Positions 32,717 through 41,311 of a DNA stretch of 44,990 nt are shown here, in pieces (positions within the stretch are counted from its first letter, which is position 1; each line of letters starts with the position of its first letter). The position numbers were made by a program, and so were the translations under genes. The notes beneath the pieces are model-generated. The model searched no databases and was not told where the DNA came from. It worked only from the letters and a program-made list of their open reading frames with translations. The stretch spans positions 1 to 44,990 of the forward strand of contig SUZF01000018.1 in assembly GCA_015060065.1 (NCBI GenBank), in the 5' to 3' direction. This DNA is from Rikenellaceae bacterium (lineage in GTDB: Bacteria; Bacteroidota; Bacteroidia; Bacteroidales; Rikenellaceae).

Positions 32717-32818
32717 TTAACTCATGTGATGCACGAAATTCGAGCAGGAGTCATTACCGATAACAAAACCGCCAAGCCAAAATATGGCAGCAGTGATAAG
32801 GTGTTGTCCATTCTTCAT
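32717..32818 (-). CDS. possible 33-residue membrane protein after truA
   Basis: A 34-codon ORF 27 bases after the truA stop on the same strand: MKNGQHLITAAIFWLGGFVI followed by GNDSCSNFVHHMS. It has one hydrophobic segment (LITAAIFWLGGFVIG) and ends just before the terminator at 32658-32700. This arrangement (last short gene of an operon before a terminator) supports it, but there is no family match. Confidence 0.35.
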   Translation of the reverse strand: MKNGQHLITAAIFWLGGFVIGNDSCSNFVHHMS

Positions 32819-32845
32819 AAATTCAATTTTGGGGTATAAATCGTA

Positions 32846-33604
32846 TTAAATTGCAGTTCGTCTGAAAATATCATCGGGGTAGGCGACATCGCTCAAAAAG
32901 AGACCTTGTGCCGGTGCGCCACCGCTCGATCGCGACAAGTCACGCGAAGCGACAATATCCTCGAATTGTTCGGGAGTATAGCGGCCTCTGCCCACATCGA
33001 CCAACGTACCGACCAACGCCCGCACCATATTGCGCAAGAAGCGGTCTGCAACGACCGTAAAGCACAAGCAATCGCCCTCGCGACTCCATTCTGCGTGCGA
33101 AATATGGCAGATATTGGTCTTATTGTTAGAGTTAAGTTTGGCAAACGATGTAAAATCCTCATAGCGCAGCAAGCACTCCGCAGCGCGATTCATCGCCTCC
33201 ATATCGAGTGGCACGAAGTATTGCCAACTGCCGTCACGTGTGAAGGGGTTCTTCTTCTGCTCGATATAGTAGCGATACTCCCTGCGCACGGCATCAAATC
33301 GGGCGTGAGCCTCCGGCGACACCTCCTTGACCGAGAATACCGCAATATCCTCCGGCAGAATAAGATTTAGTTTATAGACAAATTGGTTGCAATCCTTGAC
33401 CGCCACCTCCGAATCGAAGTGTGCCACATAGTACGAGGCATTGACACCCGTATCTGTACGCCCCGCTCCGACAACCTCGATTTCGGCACGCAGCAGGGTC
33501 GATAGCGCACGCTCCAAGGTCTGTTGCACCGACGGCACATCATTCTGGCGTTGCCAACCGCAGTAGGCGGATCCCTTATATCTCAATTCGATAAAATAGC
33601 GCAT
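32846..33604 (-). CDS. truA: tRNA pseudouridine synthase A
   Basis: Makes pseudouridine at positions 38-40 in the anticodon arm. The 252-residue protein starts at ATG 33604 (MRYFIELRYKGSAYCGWQRQ); an upstream TTG is not used. The catalytic Asp is D51 in GAGRTDTGVNAS, where the usual GVHA is GVNA. RFLRNMVRALVGTLVDVGRG near the C-terminus is a family block. The promoter is only 9 bases before the ATG. Confidence 0.95.
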   Translation of the reverse strand: MRYFIELRYKGSAYCGWQRQNDVPSVQQTLERALSTLLRAEIEVVGAGRTDTGVNASYYVAHFDSEVAVKDCNQFVYKLNLILPEDIAVFSVKEVSPEAHARFDAVRREYRYYIEQKKNPFTRDGSWQYFVPLDMEAMNRAAECLLRYEDFTSFAKLNSNNKTNICHISHAEWSREGDCLCFTVVADRFLRNMVRALVGTLVDVGRGRYTPEQFEDIVASRDLSRSSGGAPAQGLFLSDVAYPDDIFRRTAI

Positions 33605-33613
33605 AATCGAGAG

Positions 33614-33621
33614 CAAAGATA
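33614..33621 (-). promoter_or_regulatory. -7 element for truA, almost abutting the start codon
   Basis: TATCTTTG on the minus strand, exact TAnnTTTG match; only 9 bases to the truA ATG. Confidence 0.6.
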
Positions 33622-33674
33622 AGAAAATATCGCCAACATTGCATAATGAGATTCATTTCTTGTCGTTTTTTTCG

Positions 33675-33682
33675 TATATTTG
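33675..33682 (+). promoter_or_regulatory. -7 element for dapB
   Basis: TATATTTG, exact TAnnTTTG match, 25 bases before the dapB ATG. Confidence 0.6.
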
Positions 33683-33707
33683 CGAGTTAATAATTTAATA
33701 TCGAAGA

Positions 33708-34469
33708 ATGAAAGCAGCAATTATAGGATACGGCAAGATGGGGCGCGAAATCGAGCGCATACTTATCGAGCGCGGACACACCGTGTCACTTATCATTGAC
33801 GAGGCTAATGCCGCAGACCTCAACGAGCAGAATCTCAAAGAGATAGATGTCGCTCTCGAATTTACAACACCCGCCACGGCATACAACAACATCCGTCGTT
33901 GCGTCGAGTCGGCAACGCCTGTTGTGAGCGGAACTACCGGTTGGACAGAGCGTCTCGACGAACTCAAAGCATTGTGCGAGCAGACGGGCGGTGCGTTGTT
34001 CTATGCCTCGAACTACTCGTTGGGCGTGAATATGATGTTCCGCCTCAACCGACGACTTGCCGAGTTGATGAATCATCATCCGCAATATGATGTCACAATC
34101 GAGGAGGTGCATCACATCCACAAGAAGGATGCTCCGAGTGGCACAGCCATAACCCTTGCCGAGGGTATTCTCGACGAACTCGACCGCAAAGCCGGCTGGG
34201 AGAATCCGACGGTTGTAGAGTTTGATGCCGAGGGCGAGCCTATCGTTCATTCGATGGGGGAGGCGGCACCCGAAAATATAGCCATAACCTCTGTTCGCGA
34301 GGGCGAGACCCCCGGAATCCACACCGTAACCTACGACTCGGAGGATGACTTGTTGCAACTGACACACATCATCAAGAATCGTCGCACGTTGGCTATGGGT
34401 GCGGTTATTGCAGCGGAGTTCCTCTGCGGAAAGAGGGGCTGTTACTCGATGGATGACCTTTTGCAGTAG
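33708..34469 (+). CDS. dapB: 4-hydroxy-tetrahydrodipicolinate reductase
   Basis: Reduces hydroxy-tetrahydrodipicolinate with NAD(P)H in the diaminopimelate/lysine pathway. The 253-residue protein starts MKAAIIGYGKMGREIERILI (NAD-binding GxGxxG-like), and VEEVHHIHKKDAPSGTA-type residues (EEVHHIHKKDAPSGTAITLA) hold the catalytic His and Lys. It opens a plus-strand cluster with lepB (gap 32 bases) under its own -7 element. Confidence 0.96.
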   Translation: MKAAIIGYGKMGREIERILIERGHTVSLIIDEANAADLNEQNLKEIDVALEFTTPATAYNNIRRCVESATPVVSGTTGWTERLDELKALCEQTGGALFYASNYSLGVNMMFRLNRRLAELMNHHPQYDVTIEEVHHIHKKDAPSGTAITLAEGILDELDRKAGWENPTVVEFDAEGEPIVHSMGEAAPENIAITSVREGETPGIHTVTYDSEDDLLQLTHIIKNRRTLAMGAVIAAEFLCGKRGCYSMDDLLQ

Positions 34470-34501
34470 GGTTTTCTGACACAACGAAACAAATCAACAA
34501 A

Positions 34502-35851
34502 ATGGAGAAGATAAAGGCTTTTTTCAAAAATCGCTGGGTCAAATTCACATTTGTAGCAGTGATTTACATACTCTTGGCGGTGGTCTGGACGGGCAACCTC
34601 TGGATGCTCCTCGGCTTGGCTGTGATTTTCGACATCTACGTATCGAAACTCTTCTATCGCTACGTATGGCGTCACAACGAGGAGTTGCGCAAGCGCAGTT
34701 CGGCATACAACTTCGTCTATGAGTGGGTTAGCGCAATTGTCTTTGCGACGGTGGCTGCCACGCTCATCCACATCTTCGTATTCCAACTCTACGTCATTCC
34801 AACCTCGTCGATGGAGAAGAGTCTGCTCATCGGAGATTACCTCTACGTAAGCAAGTTGTCGTATGGCCCGCAGGTACCGAACACACCGCTCTCATTCCCA
34901 TTTGTGCATCACACGATGCCATTCTCGCAGACCAAGAAGTCCTTTTCGGAGGCAATCAAGTGGCGTTATCACCGTCTCAAAGGATTGGGCAGGGTAGAGC
35001 GTGGCGATGTTGTGGTATTCAACTTCCCGGCAGGCGACACCGTACTGCTCGAAAATCAGGCAGTAACCTATTATGACATTCTGCGCCAATACACCTCCGA
35101 ATTTGGCGAAAAGGCCGGTCGCGCACGTCTTAACCGCGACTACACCGTGATTTCACGTCCCGTGGATAAGCGCGAGAACTACGTAAAACGCTGTGTCGGC
35201 ATCCCCGGTGATACGATTCGCATCATCGATACCGACCTCTACATAAATGGCGAAAAGCAGGCAGAGATTCCGGGCAAGCAGTATATCTACTTTGTGCAGA
35301 GTACTTCGCCCATAACCAAGTACGCCATTGACCACATCGGTATTACCGAGTGGAGTGGCAGTGGCAACTACTACTATATGACAATGACCGAGGAGGCTGC
35401 CAAGCGTGTAAAGGCAATGTCGAATGTGGTAAATGTGACAAAATACAACGCCACGGTTGCTACGGGCGAGGTGTTCCCCCACAGCGAGAACTATCCTTGG
35501 ACACAGGATAATTTCGGACCACTCTGGATTCCGCAGAAGGGTGCAACCGTTGCTCTTACACTCGAAAACCTGCCCCTATACGAGCGAATCATTACCGCAT
35601 ACGAGGGTCACATGTTGCAGGTCGATGGCGAGCAAATTCTGATTGACGGCACACCCGCCACAGAATACACCTTTGCGATGGATTACTACTGGATGATGGG
35701 CGATAATCGCCACAACTCGGCAGACTCGCGCTTCTGGGGATTTGTTCCCGAAGACCACATCGTCGGCAAGGCGTCGTTCATCTGGTTCTCATCAGACAAG
35801 GAGAAGGGCGGAGTGCGTTGGGATAGAATTTTTAATAAAATAGGCTATTAG
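34502..35851 (+). CDS. lepB: signal peptidase I
   Basis: Membrane serine-lysine protease that removes signal peptides from exported proteins. The 449-residue protein has transmembrane segments at ~14-45 and ~75-98, the nucleophile S103 in VIPTSSMEKSLL and the general base K229 in ENYVKRCVGIPGD. GDNRHNSADSRFWGFVP is the conserved box E near the end. It is longer than E. coli LepB (324) because of insertions before and after the lysine box, as in other Bacteroidota. It shares the dapB transcript in all likelihood. Confidence 0.94.
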   Translation: MEKIKAFFKNRWVKFTFVAVIYILLAVVWTGNLWMLLGLAVIFDIYVSKLFYRYVWRHNEELRKRSSAYNFVYEWVSAIVFATVAATLIHIFVFQLYVIPTSSMEKSLLIGDYLYVSKLSYGPQVPNTPLSFPFVHHTMPFSQTKKSFSEAIKWRYHRLKGLGRVERGDVVVFNFPAGDTVLLENQAVTYYDILRQYTSEFGEKAGRARLNRDYTVISRPVDKRENYVKRCVGIPGDTIRIIDTDLYINGEKQAEIPGKQYIYFVQSTSPITKYAIDHIGITEWSGSGNYYYMTMTEEAAKRVKAMSNVVNVTKYNATVATGEVFPHSENYPWTQDNFGPLWIPQKGATVALTLENLPLYERIITAYEGHMLQVDGEQILIDGTPATEYTFAMDYYWMMGDNRHNSADSRFWGFVPEDHIVGKASFIWFSSDKEKGGVRWDRIFNKIGY

Positions 35852-35885
35852 CGTTTAGCCATTAGCCATTGTTTTTTCAGAGAGG

Positions 35886-36491
35886 ATGTCCGACAGTTAT
35901 CTTACCATAGCGGCACCGGCAGAGGCAATATATAAGGAGAAAAGCAGCAAATTTCTCGCTTACGCCTATCCCGTGCGCACCGAGGATGAGATACGCGAAC
36001 TGCTCGATGCTCTGCGCAAGCGATACTACGATGCTACACACCACTGCTACGCTTGGCGTCTGGGGCCGCAGGGCGAACAATTCCGCAGTAACGATGACGG
36101 GGAGCCTTCGGGCACAGCCGGCAAGCCCATTTTGGGACAGTTGCTATCGAATTCGCTCACAAATTGCCTAATTGTTGTTGTCCGCTACTTTGGCGGCACG
36201 AAATTGGGCGTTTCGGGACTTATATCGGCATACAAAGAGTCGGCAGCCGAGGTTATAGGCGAGGCGGAGATTGTCGAGCAGACGGTGGATACCTACTTCA
36301 AGGTCGAGTTCCCGTACCTTGTGATGAATGACGTTATGCGCATCATCAAGGAGGAGCAACCGAACATCCTCTCGCAGGAGTTCGACAACCTATGCACAAT
36401 GCAACTCTCGATACGCGAAAGCCGAGCCGAAGGTCTGCTCGGCAAACTTCGCAAGGTCGAGGGGGCGAGTATTGAGGAGGCCATTGGTTAG
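35886..36491 (+). CDS. YigZ/IMPACT-family protein
   Basis: A 201-residue protein of the UPF0029/IMPACT family (E. coli YigZ). It opens with the region ending [13 protein letters not shown], has HHCYAWRLG and [18 protein letters not shown], and [20 protein letters not shown], the family core; a C-terminal ferredoxin-like domain follows. The molecular role of YigZ is not settled. It follows lepB by 34 bases and precedes uvrA. Confidence 0.92.
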   Translation: MSDSYLTIAAPAEAIYKEKSSKFLAYAYPVRTEDEIRELLDALRKRYYDATHHCYAWRLGPQGEQFRSNDDGEPSGTAGKPILGQLLSNSLTNCLIVVVRYFGGTKLGVSGLISAYKESAAEVIGEAEIVEQTVDTYFKVEFPYLVMNDVMRIIKEEQPNILSQEFDNLCTMQLSIRESRAEGLLGKLRKVEGASIEEAIG

Positions 36492-36510
36492 CCATTGGCC
36501 GTTGGCTATT

Positions 36511-36534
36511 GGGTGTTGGGTGTTGGGTGTTGGG
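36511..36534 (+). repeat. GGGTGTT tandem repeat, G-quadruplex-type motif upstream of uvrA
   Basis: Four GGG runs separated by TGTT (three full 7-base units plus a final GGG) end 22 bases before the uvrA ATG, on the coding strand. This fits the G3N4 quadruplex pattern exactly. Confidence 0.75.
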
Positions 36535-36556
36535 TGGAACAATTTTATTGCAAGAA

Positions 36557-39349
36557 ATGACAAAGCATACGATACATATCAAGGGTGCGAGGGTGCATAA
36601 CCTCAAAAATATCAACGTCGATATTCCCCACAACACGCTGACCGTCGTCACAGGTCTGTCGGGTTCGGGAAAATCGACCTTGGCATTTGACACCATCTTT
36701 GCCGAGGGTCAGCGTCGATACGTCGAGAGCCTCTCGGCTTATGCTCGTCAATTCCTTGGACGTATAAATAAGCCCGATGTCGATTTAATTTCGGGCATCG
36801 CGCCAGCCATAGCCGTTGAGCAGAAGGTCAATACTCGCAATCCGCGCTCGACCGTAGGCACCACAACCGAGATTTATGACTATCTGAAACTGCTCTTTGC
36901 CCGCATCGGCAAGACCATATCGCCCATATCGGGCAGGGAGGTGCGCTGCTACGATACCGATGAGGTCGTGCGCTACATTCTCTCGCACGACGAGGGTACG
37001 CGCGTAATGATTGCCGCACCGCTACACCTTGCGGAGGGTCAGGGCGTTATCGAGAAACTCACACTGCTTATTGCCGAAGGTATCCAGCGTCTTTATGTCG
37101 GTGGCGAGGTGTTGCTCATCGAGGATTTTCTGCCTCGCGTAACGCTCGAAACAACAGCAGAGGGCATATACACCATTCTCAACCGCGCCAAAGTCTCGGA
37201 GGATGACGACACCGCGGCACGACTGCGTGATGCCGTGGCTCGCGCCTTCAACTACGGCAACGGCATCTGCAACATCATCATCGGAGATAACAATCGCGAA
37301 TTTTCGTCACGATTCGAGGCTGACGGCATTGAGTTTGAGCGACCTACCGAGCATCTCTTCTCGTTCAACAACCCGATAGGAGCCTGTCCCAAGTGCGAAG
37401 GCTACGGCAAGATTATCGGTATAGACGAAGACCTTGTTGTACCCGACAAGAGTCGCAGCATCTACGACAACGCCATAGCCTGCTGGCGAGGCGACACGAT
37501 GCGCTGGTGGAGAGATCAACTTGTGGCAAGTGCCTACCTCTTCGACTTCCCGATACACGCTCCATACCACACACTTACAGCAGAGCAAAAACATCTTCTG
37601 TGGCTCGGAAACGAACATTTCCACGGATTGAACGAGTTTTTCGACTACATCGACAAGGAGCGGCACAAGATTCAGTTCCGCGTGATGAAGGCTCGCTATA
37701 CGGGTAAGACCGCATGCCCCGAATGTGGTGGCGACCGCCTGCGCAAGGAGGCTCTCTATGTCAAGGTTGGAGGGCGCACAATTGCCGAGTTGGTTCGTAT
37801 GTCGGCAGACTCACTCATTGAGTTCTTTGCCACACTCGAACTCGACGAATACGACACTTCGACAGCCGAAAGAATACTCACAGAGATACGCAACAGATTG
37901 CAATATTTGAGCGATGTGGGGTTGGGATACCTCACACTCGACAGACTCTCTTCCACGCTATCGGGAGGCGAGAGCCAGCGCATAAATCTCTCGACCTCGC
38001 TCGGCAGTAACCTCACCGGTTCTCTCTACATCCTCGATGAGCCGAGTATCGGCCTGCATCCGCGCGATACCGAGCGACTTATCAAGGTTCTCAAACAGTT
38101 GCGCGATTTGGGCAACACGATTATCGTGGTCGAACACGAGGAGGAGATTATCCGTGCTGCCGACTACATCATCGATATCGGGCCCAGAGCCGGAGAGTAT
38201 GGTGGCGAGGTGGTTTTTGCCGGCACACCAGACCTATTGCGCAAAGCCTCGGATAGCATCACTGCCGACTATCTCGAAGGTCGTCGGCAAATCGCACTTC
38301 CATCCTCGGTGAGAGGGTGGAGCCGCTCGATAACCATTCACGGAGCAAGGGAGAATAACCTCAAAAATATTGATGTTCGCATCCCTCTCGGAGTGATGAC
38401 CTGCGTAACGGGTGTGAGTGGCAGTGGTAAATCGTCGCTCGTAAAGGGCATCTTATACCCTGCACTACATCGTCTGACGGCTGATGCGGGCGACAAACCG
38501 GGCGACCACGACCGCATAGATGGAGATGTCGGTATGTTGCGCTCGGTCGAGATTATCGACCAGAATCCTATCGGCAAATCCACACGCTCGAATCCGGTAA
38601 CCTACCTGAAAGCATACGACGAAATCCGCAAACTATTTGCCGAGCAACCATACGCAGTACATACGGGTATGACTCCGATGCAGTTCTCGTTCAACGTGGC
38701 GGGCGGACGTTGCGAAGAGTGTCAGGGCGAGGGTGTTATCAAGGTCGGCATGCAGTTTATGGCAGATGTCGAGTTGGTCTGCGAGGCGTGCAAGGGCAAG
38801 CGATTCAAAGACGAGACCCTCGAAGTCAAGTATCGCGACCACAACATCTACGATATCCTCGAAATGAGTGTCGATAGCGCGATGGAGTTCTTTGGCGAGG
38901 ATAAGTCAAACCCCACCTGCCGACGTATCGTCGAGCGACTGCGCCCATTGCAGGATGTGGGCTTGGGATATATCAAACTCGGACAATCCTCATCGACACT
39001 TTCGGGTGGCGAGAGCCAGCGCGTGAAACTCGCTTCGTTCCTTGCCAAGGATAGCGCAGCAGGGCAGATAATGTTTATCTTCGACGAGCCGACAACGGGA
39101 CTCCATTTCCACGATATCAACAAGTTACTTGCTGCATTTAACGCATTGGTCGAGAATGGACACACAATCGTTGTCGTAGAGCATAATGCCGAGGTTATCA
39201 AGTGTGCGGACTGGATTATAGACCTCGGAGCCGAGGCAGGCGACCGAGGCGGAAATCTCGTATTTGAAGGCACTCCTGCCGACCTTGCCGAGTGTGCCGA
39301 GAGTTACACGGGCAACTATCTCAAAACAAAAATGAAGAGTAACAAATAA
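36557..39349 (+). CDS. uvrA: UvrABC excinuclease subunit A
   Basis: ATPase that recognises DNA damage with UvrB in nucleotide excision repair. The 930-residue protein has two ABC ATPase modules: GLSGSGKST and GVSGSGKSS (Walker A), [12 protein letters not shown] and [12 protein letters not shown] (signatures), and zinc-finger cysteines in CPKCEGYGK and CPECGG near the middle and [10 protein letters not shown] and CEACKGKRF in the C-terminal half. The ATG at 36557 ([19 protein letters not shown]) is chosen; a TTG at 36509 lies in the G-rich repeat. Its TAA overlaps the ATG of the next gene. Confidence 0.96.
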   Translation: MTKHTIHIKGARVHNLKNINVDIPHNTLTVVTGLSGSGKSTLAFDTIFAEGQRRYVESLSAYARQFLGRINKPDVDLISGIAPAIAVEQKVNTRNPRSTVGTTTEIYDYLKLLFARIGKTISPISGREVRCYDTDEVVRYILSHDEGTRVMIAAPLHLAEGQGVIEKLTLLIAEGIQRLYVGGEVLLIEDFLPRVTLETTAEGIYTILNRAKVSEDDDTAARLRDAVARAFNYGNGICNIIIGDNNREFSSRFEADGIEFERPTEHLFSFNNPIGACPKCEGYGKIIGIDEDLVVPDKSRSIYDNAIACWRGDTMRWWRDQLVASAYLFDFPIHAPYHTLTAEQKHLLWLGNEHFHGLNEFFDYIDKERHKIQFRVMKARYTGKTACPECGGDRLRKEALYVKVGGRTIAELVRMSADSLIEFFATLELDEYDTSTAERILTEIRNRLQYLSDVGLGYLTLDRLSSTLSGGESQRINLSTSLGSNLTGSLYILDEPSIGLHPRDTERLIKVLKQLRDLGNTIIVVEHEEEIIRAADYIIDIGPRAGEYGGEVVFAGTPDLLRKASDSITADYLEGRRQIALPSSVRGWSRSITIHGARENNLKNIDVRIPLGVMTCVTGVSGSGKSSLVKGILYPALHRLTADAGDKPGDHDRIDGDVGMLRSVEIIDQNPIGKSTRSNPVTYLKAYDEIRKLFAEQPYAVHTGMTPMQFSFNVAGGRCEECQGEGVIKVGMQFMADVELVCEACKGKRFKDETLEVKYRDHNIYDILEMSVDSAMEFFGEDKSNPTCRRIVERLRPLQDVGLGYIKLGQSSSTLSGGESQRVKLASFLAKDSAAGQIMFIFDEPTTGLHFHDINKLLAAFNALVENGHTIVVVEHNAEVIKCADWIIDLGAEAGDRGGNLVFEGTPADLAECAESYTGNYLKTKMKSNK

Positions 39350-40563
39350 TGGATTTTTACACCTATACACTACCCAACGGAATACGCGGAATCCATCGCC
39401 AAGTGCGTAGCAAAGTTGCACACTGCGCTCTGGCTGTAAATGCCGGCAGTCGTGACGAGTTGCCATCGGAACATGGTTTGGCACACTTCACCGAACACGG
39501 ATTCTTCAAGGGGACAACCCACCGCAAGGCTTTTCAGGTCAATTGTCGCCTCGAAAACCTCGGAGGCGAACTCAACGCATACACCACCAAGGAGGATACG
39601 ACCATCCACTCCACATTCCTGCGCAGCGACTTCTCAAAGGCGGTAGAACTTATTGCCGACGTGGCATTCAACTCGACCTTCCCCGACAAAGAACTTGCGA
39701 AGGAGCGCGACGTAATCATCGACGAGATAAACACCTACAAGGATGCCCCGACAGAGATGCTCTTCGACACCTTCGAGGATATGATTTTCGAAGGCTCCGA
39801 CCTCGGACACAACATCTTGGGGCGCAAATCGTCGCTTGCTCGTTTCGACAGCGAATCGATAAAGGAGTTCCGTCGTCGCACACACACCACCGACCAGATG
39901 GTCTTCTCCTCGACCGGTAACTTCTCGCCGGCAGTTGCCGAGCAGGTTGCACGTCGCTATCTTGCCGAGCAGGAGGCATCGGTGCGCGGTTATGATAGGG
40001 TAGCACCACCAACCCACACACCCTTTTTCAAGAGTGTGGCGAAGCATACCCACCAGACACACTGCATCGTCGGCAATCGGGCTTACGGCATACTTAACCC
40101 CAAGCGTCTGGCTCTGTCGCTGCTGATTAACATCCTCGGAGGGCCTTGCGCCAACTCACGCCTCAACGTACTACTACGCGAAAAGCGGGGTCTGTCGTAC
40201 AATATCGGAGCATACTACACTCCATACTGCGATAGCGGTGTTGTCTTTATCTATTTCAGTTGCGATACCGACAAAACAGACCTCTGCCTCGAACTTATCG
40301 ACAACGAGTTGCGCTGTTTGCAGACCGAGCCACTCTCGGCACGTCGTCTATCCATGGCAAAGAAGCAGTTTATCGCCCAATTGGCAATCACGCTGGATGC
40401 CAACGAGGGCTGTATGCTCGGCCTGGGCAAGAGCCTGTTAGTCAGGGATAACCTCGACACTTTCGAGGAGAGTTGCCGCAAAATCAACGCCATCAAAGCG
40501 GAGGATATCATGGAGGTCGCTACCGAGATTTTCTCCAACAACTCAACACTTATGTACAGGTAG
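39349..40563 (+). CDS. M16 family zinc peptidase (pitrilysin-like)
   Basis: A 404-residue peptidase with the inverted zinc motif HxxEH as HFTEH (in SEHGLAHFTEHGFF, near residue 44) and the third ligand glutamate in the downstream EINTYKD region (RDVIIDEINTYKD). The first half is the active domain and the second, which begins about residue 215, is the inactive M16 C-domain. It could process signal peptides or other short peptides; the substrate is unknown. The ATG overlaps the uvrA stop (TAATG), implying translational coupling. Confidence 0.93.
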   Translation: MDFYTYTLPNGIRGIHRQVRSKVAHCALAVNAGSRDELPSEHGLAHFTEHGFFKGTTHRKAFQVNCRLENLGGELNAYTTKEDTTIHSTFLRSDFSKAVELIADVAFNSTFPDKELAKERDVIIDEINTYKDAPTEMLFDTFEDMIFEGSDLGHNILGRKSSLARFDSESIKEFRRRTHTTDQMVFSSTGNFSPAVAEQVARRYLAEQEASVRGYDRVAPPTHTPFFKSVAKHTHQTHCIVGNRAYGILNPKRLALSLLINILGGPCANSRLNVLLREKRGLSYNIGAYYTPYCDSGVVFIYFSCDTDKTDLCLELIDNELRCLQTEPLSARRLSMAKKQFIAQLAITLDANEGCMLGLGKSLLVRDNLDTFEESCRKINAIKAEDIMEVATEIFSNNSTLMYR

Positions 40564-40596
40564 CACATTACACGATTTATTCTTTTGAATTTTGAT

Positions 40597-41244
40597 ATGG
40601 ATTTGCTCGAAAAATATATCCACGACCACACATCTCCCGAAGATGAATTACTGCACGAACTCGACCGCGAGACTAACCTTCGCGTGGTACAGCCCCGTAT
40701 GATTTCGGGACACGTGCAGGGCAAACTGCTCGAAATGCTTGTCCGTATGCACCGCCCGCAGAGGATTCTCGAAATAGGCACCTTTACCGGCTACTCGGCA
40801 CTCTGCATGGCAGCAGGTCTTGACGAGGGTGCCGAAATCCACACCTGCGAGGTCGAAGATGAGTTGGAGCCACTCTCGCAGTCGTTTTTCGACCGCTCGC
40901 CCCACGGTAGCAAGATTCATCTGCACATCGGCTCGGCTCTCGACATAGCACCCACGCTCGGTTGCGAGTTCGATATGGTCTTTATCGATGGCGACAAGCG
41001 CGAATATCCCGAATATTACCGTATGCTCATGGGCGACAACGGCTCAAAGCCTCTCGTTCATAGTGGCTCGGTGCTGATTGCCGACAATATTTTGTGGTAT
41101 GGCAAGGTTGTGCAACCCGTAGCCCACAACGACCGCCACACACAAGCCCTCATCGAGTTTAATCGCATGGTACGCGATGACGAGCGAGTCGAGAGCGTTA
41201 TTGTTCCGATTCGTGACGGACTGAATATTATATATATAAAGTAG
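40597..41244 (+). CDS. SAM-dependent O-methyltransferase (COMT-like)
   Basis: A 215-residue class I methyltransferase of the COMT/O-methyltransferase family. The SAM site is LEIGTFTGYSALCMAAGL, followed by EIHTCEVEDE (adenosine/ribose contact), and DMVFIDGDKREYPEYY gives the metal-site Asp. The start is at ATG 40597; a TTG at 40585 is not favoured. It follows the M16 gene by 33 bases and ends before a bidirectional hairpin. The acceptor is unknown. Confidence 0.9.
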   Translation: MDLLEKYIHDHTSPEDELLHELDRETNLRVVQPRMISGHVQGKLLEMLVRMHRPQRILEIGTFTGYSALCMAAGLDEGAEIHTCEVEDELEPLSQSFFDRSPHGSKIHLHIGSALDIAPTLGCEFDMVFIDGDKREYPEYYRMLMGDNGSKPLVHSGSVLIADNILWYGKVVQPVAHNDRHTQALIEFNRMVRDDERVESVIVPIRDGLNIIYIK

Positions 41245-41260
41245 GGGATATGACACAAAT

Positions 41261-41291
41261 CGAGGGAGGCTAAACGATTTAGCCTCCCTCG
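41261..41291. terminator. hairpin between the O-methyltransferase and the convergent phosphoglucomutase
   Basis: CGAGGGAGGCTAAA pairs with TTTAGCCTCCCTCG (14 bp, 3-base loop). It lies between two convergent stops and could serve both. Confidence 0.8.
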
Positions 41292-41311
41292 CTCTATAAA
41301 TAAGTGTCAAA

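Noticed and set aside
36509..36556. N-terminal extension of UvrA from a TTG
   Set aside because: The extension is translated G-rich repeat without similarity to UvrA; ATG 36557 gives the usual [11 protein letters not shown] start.
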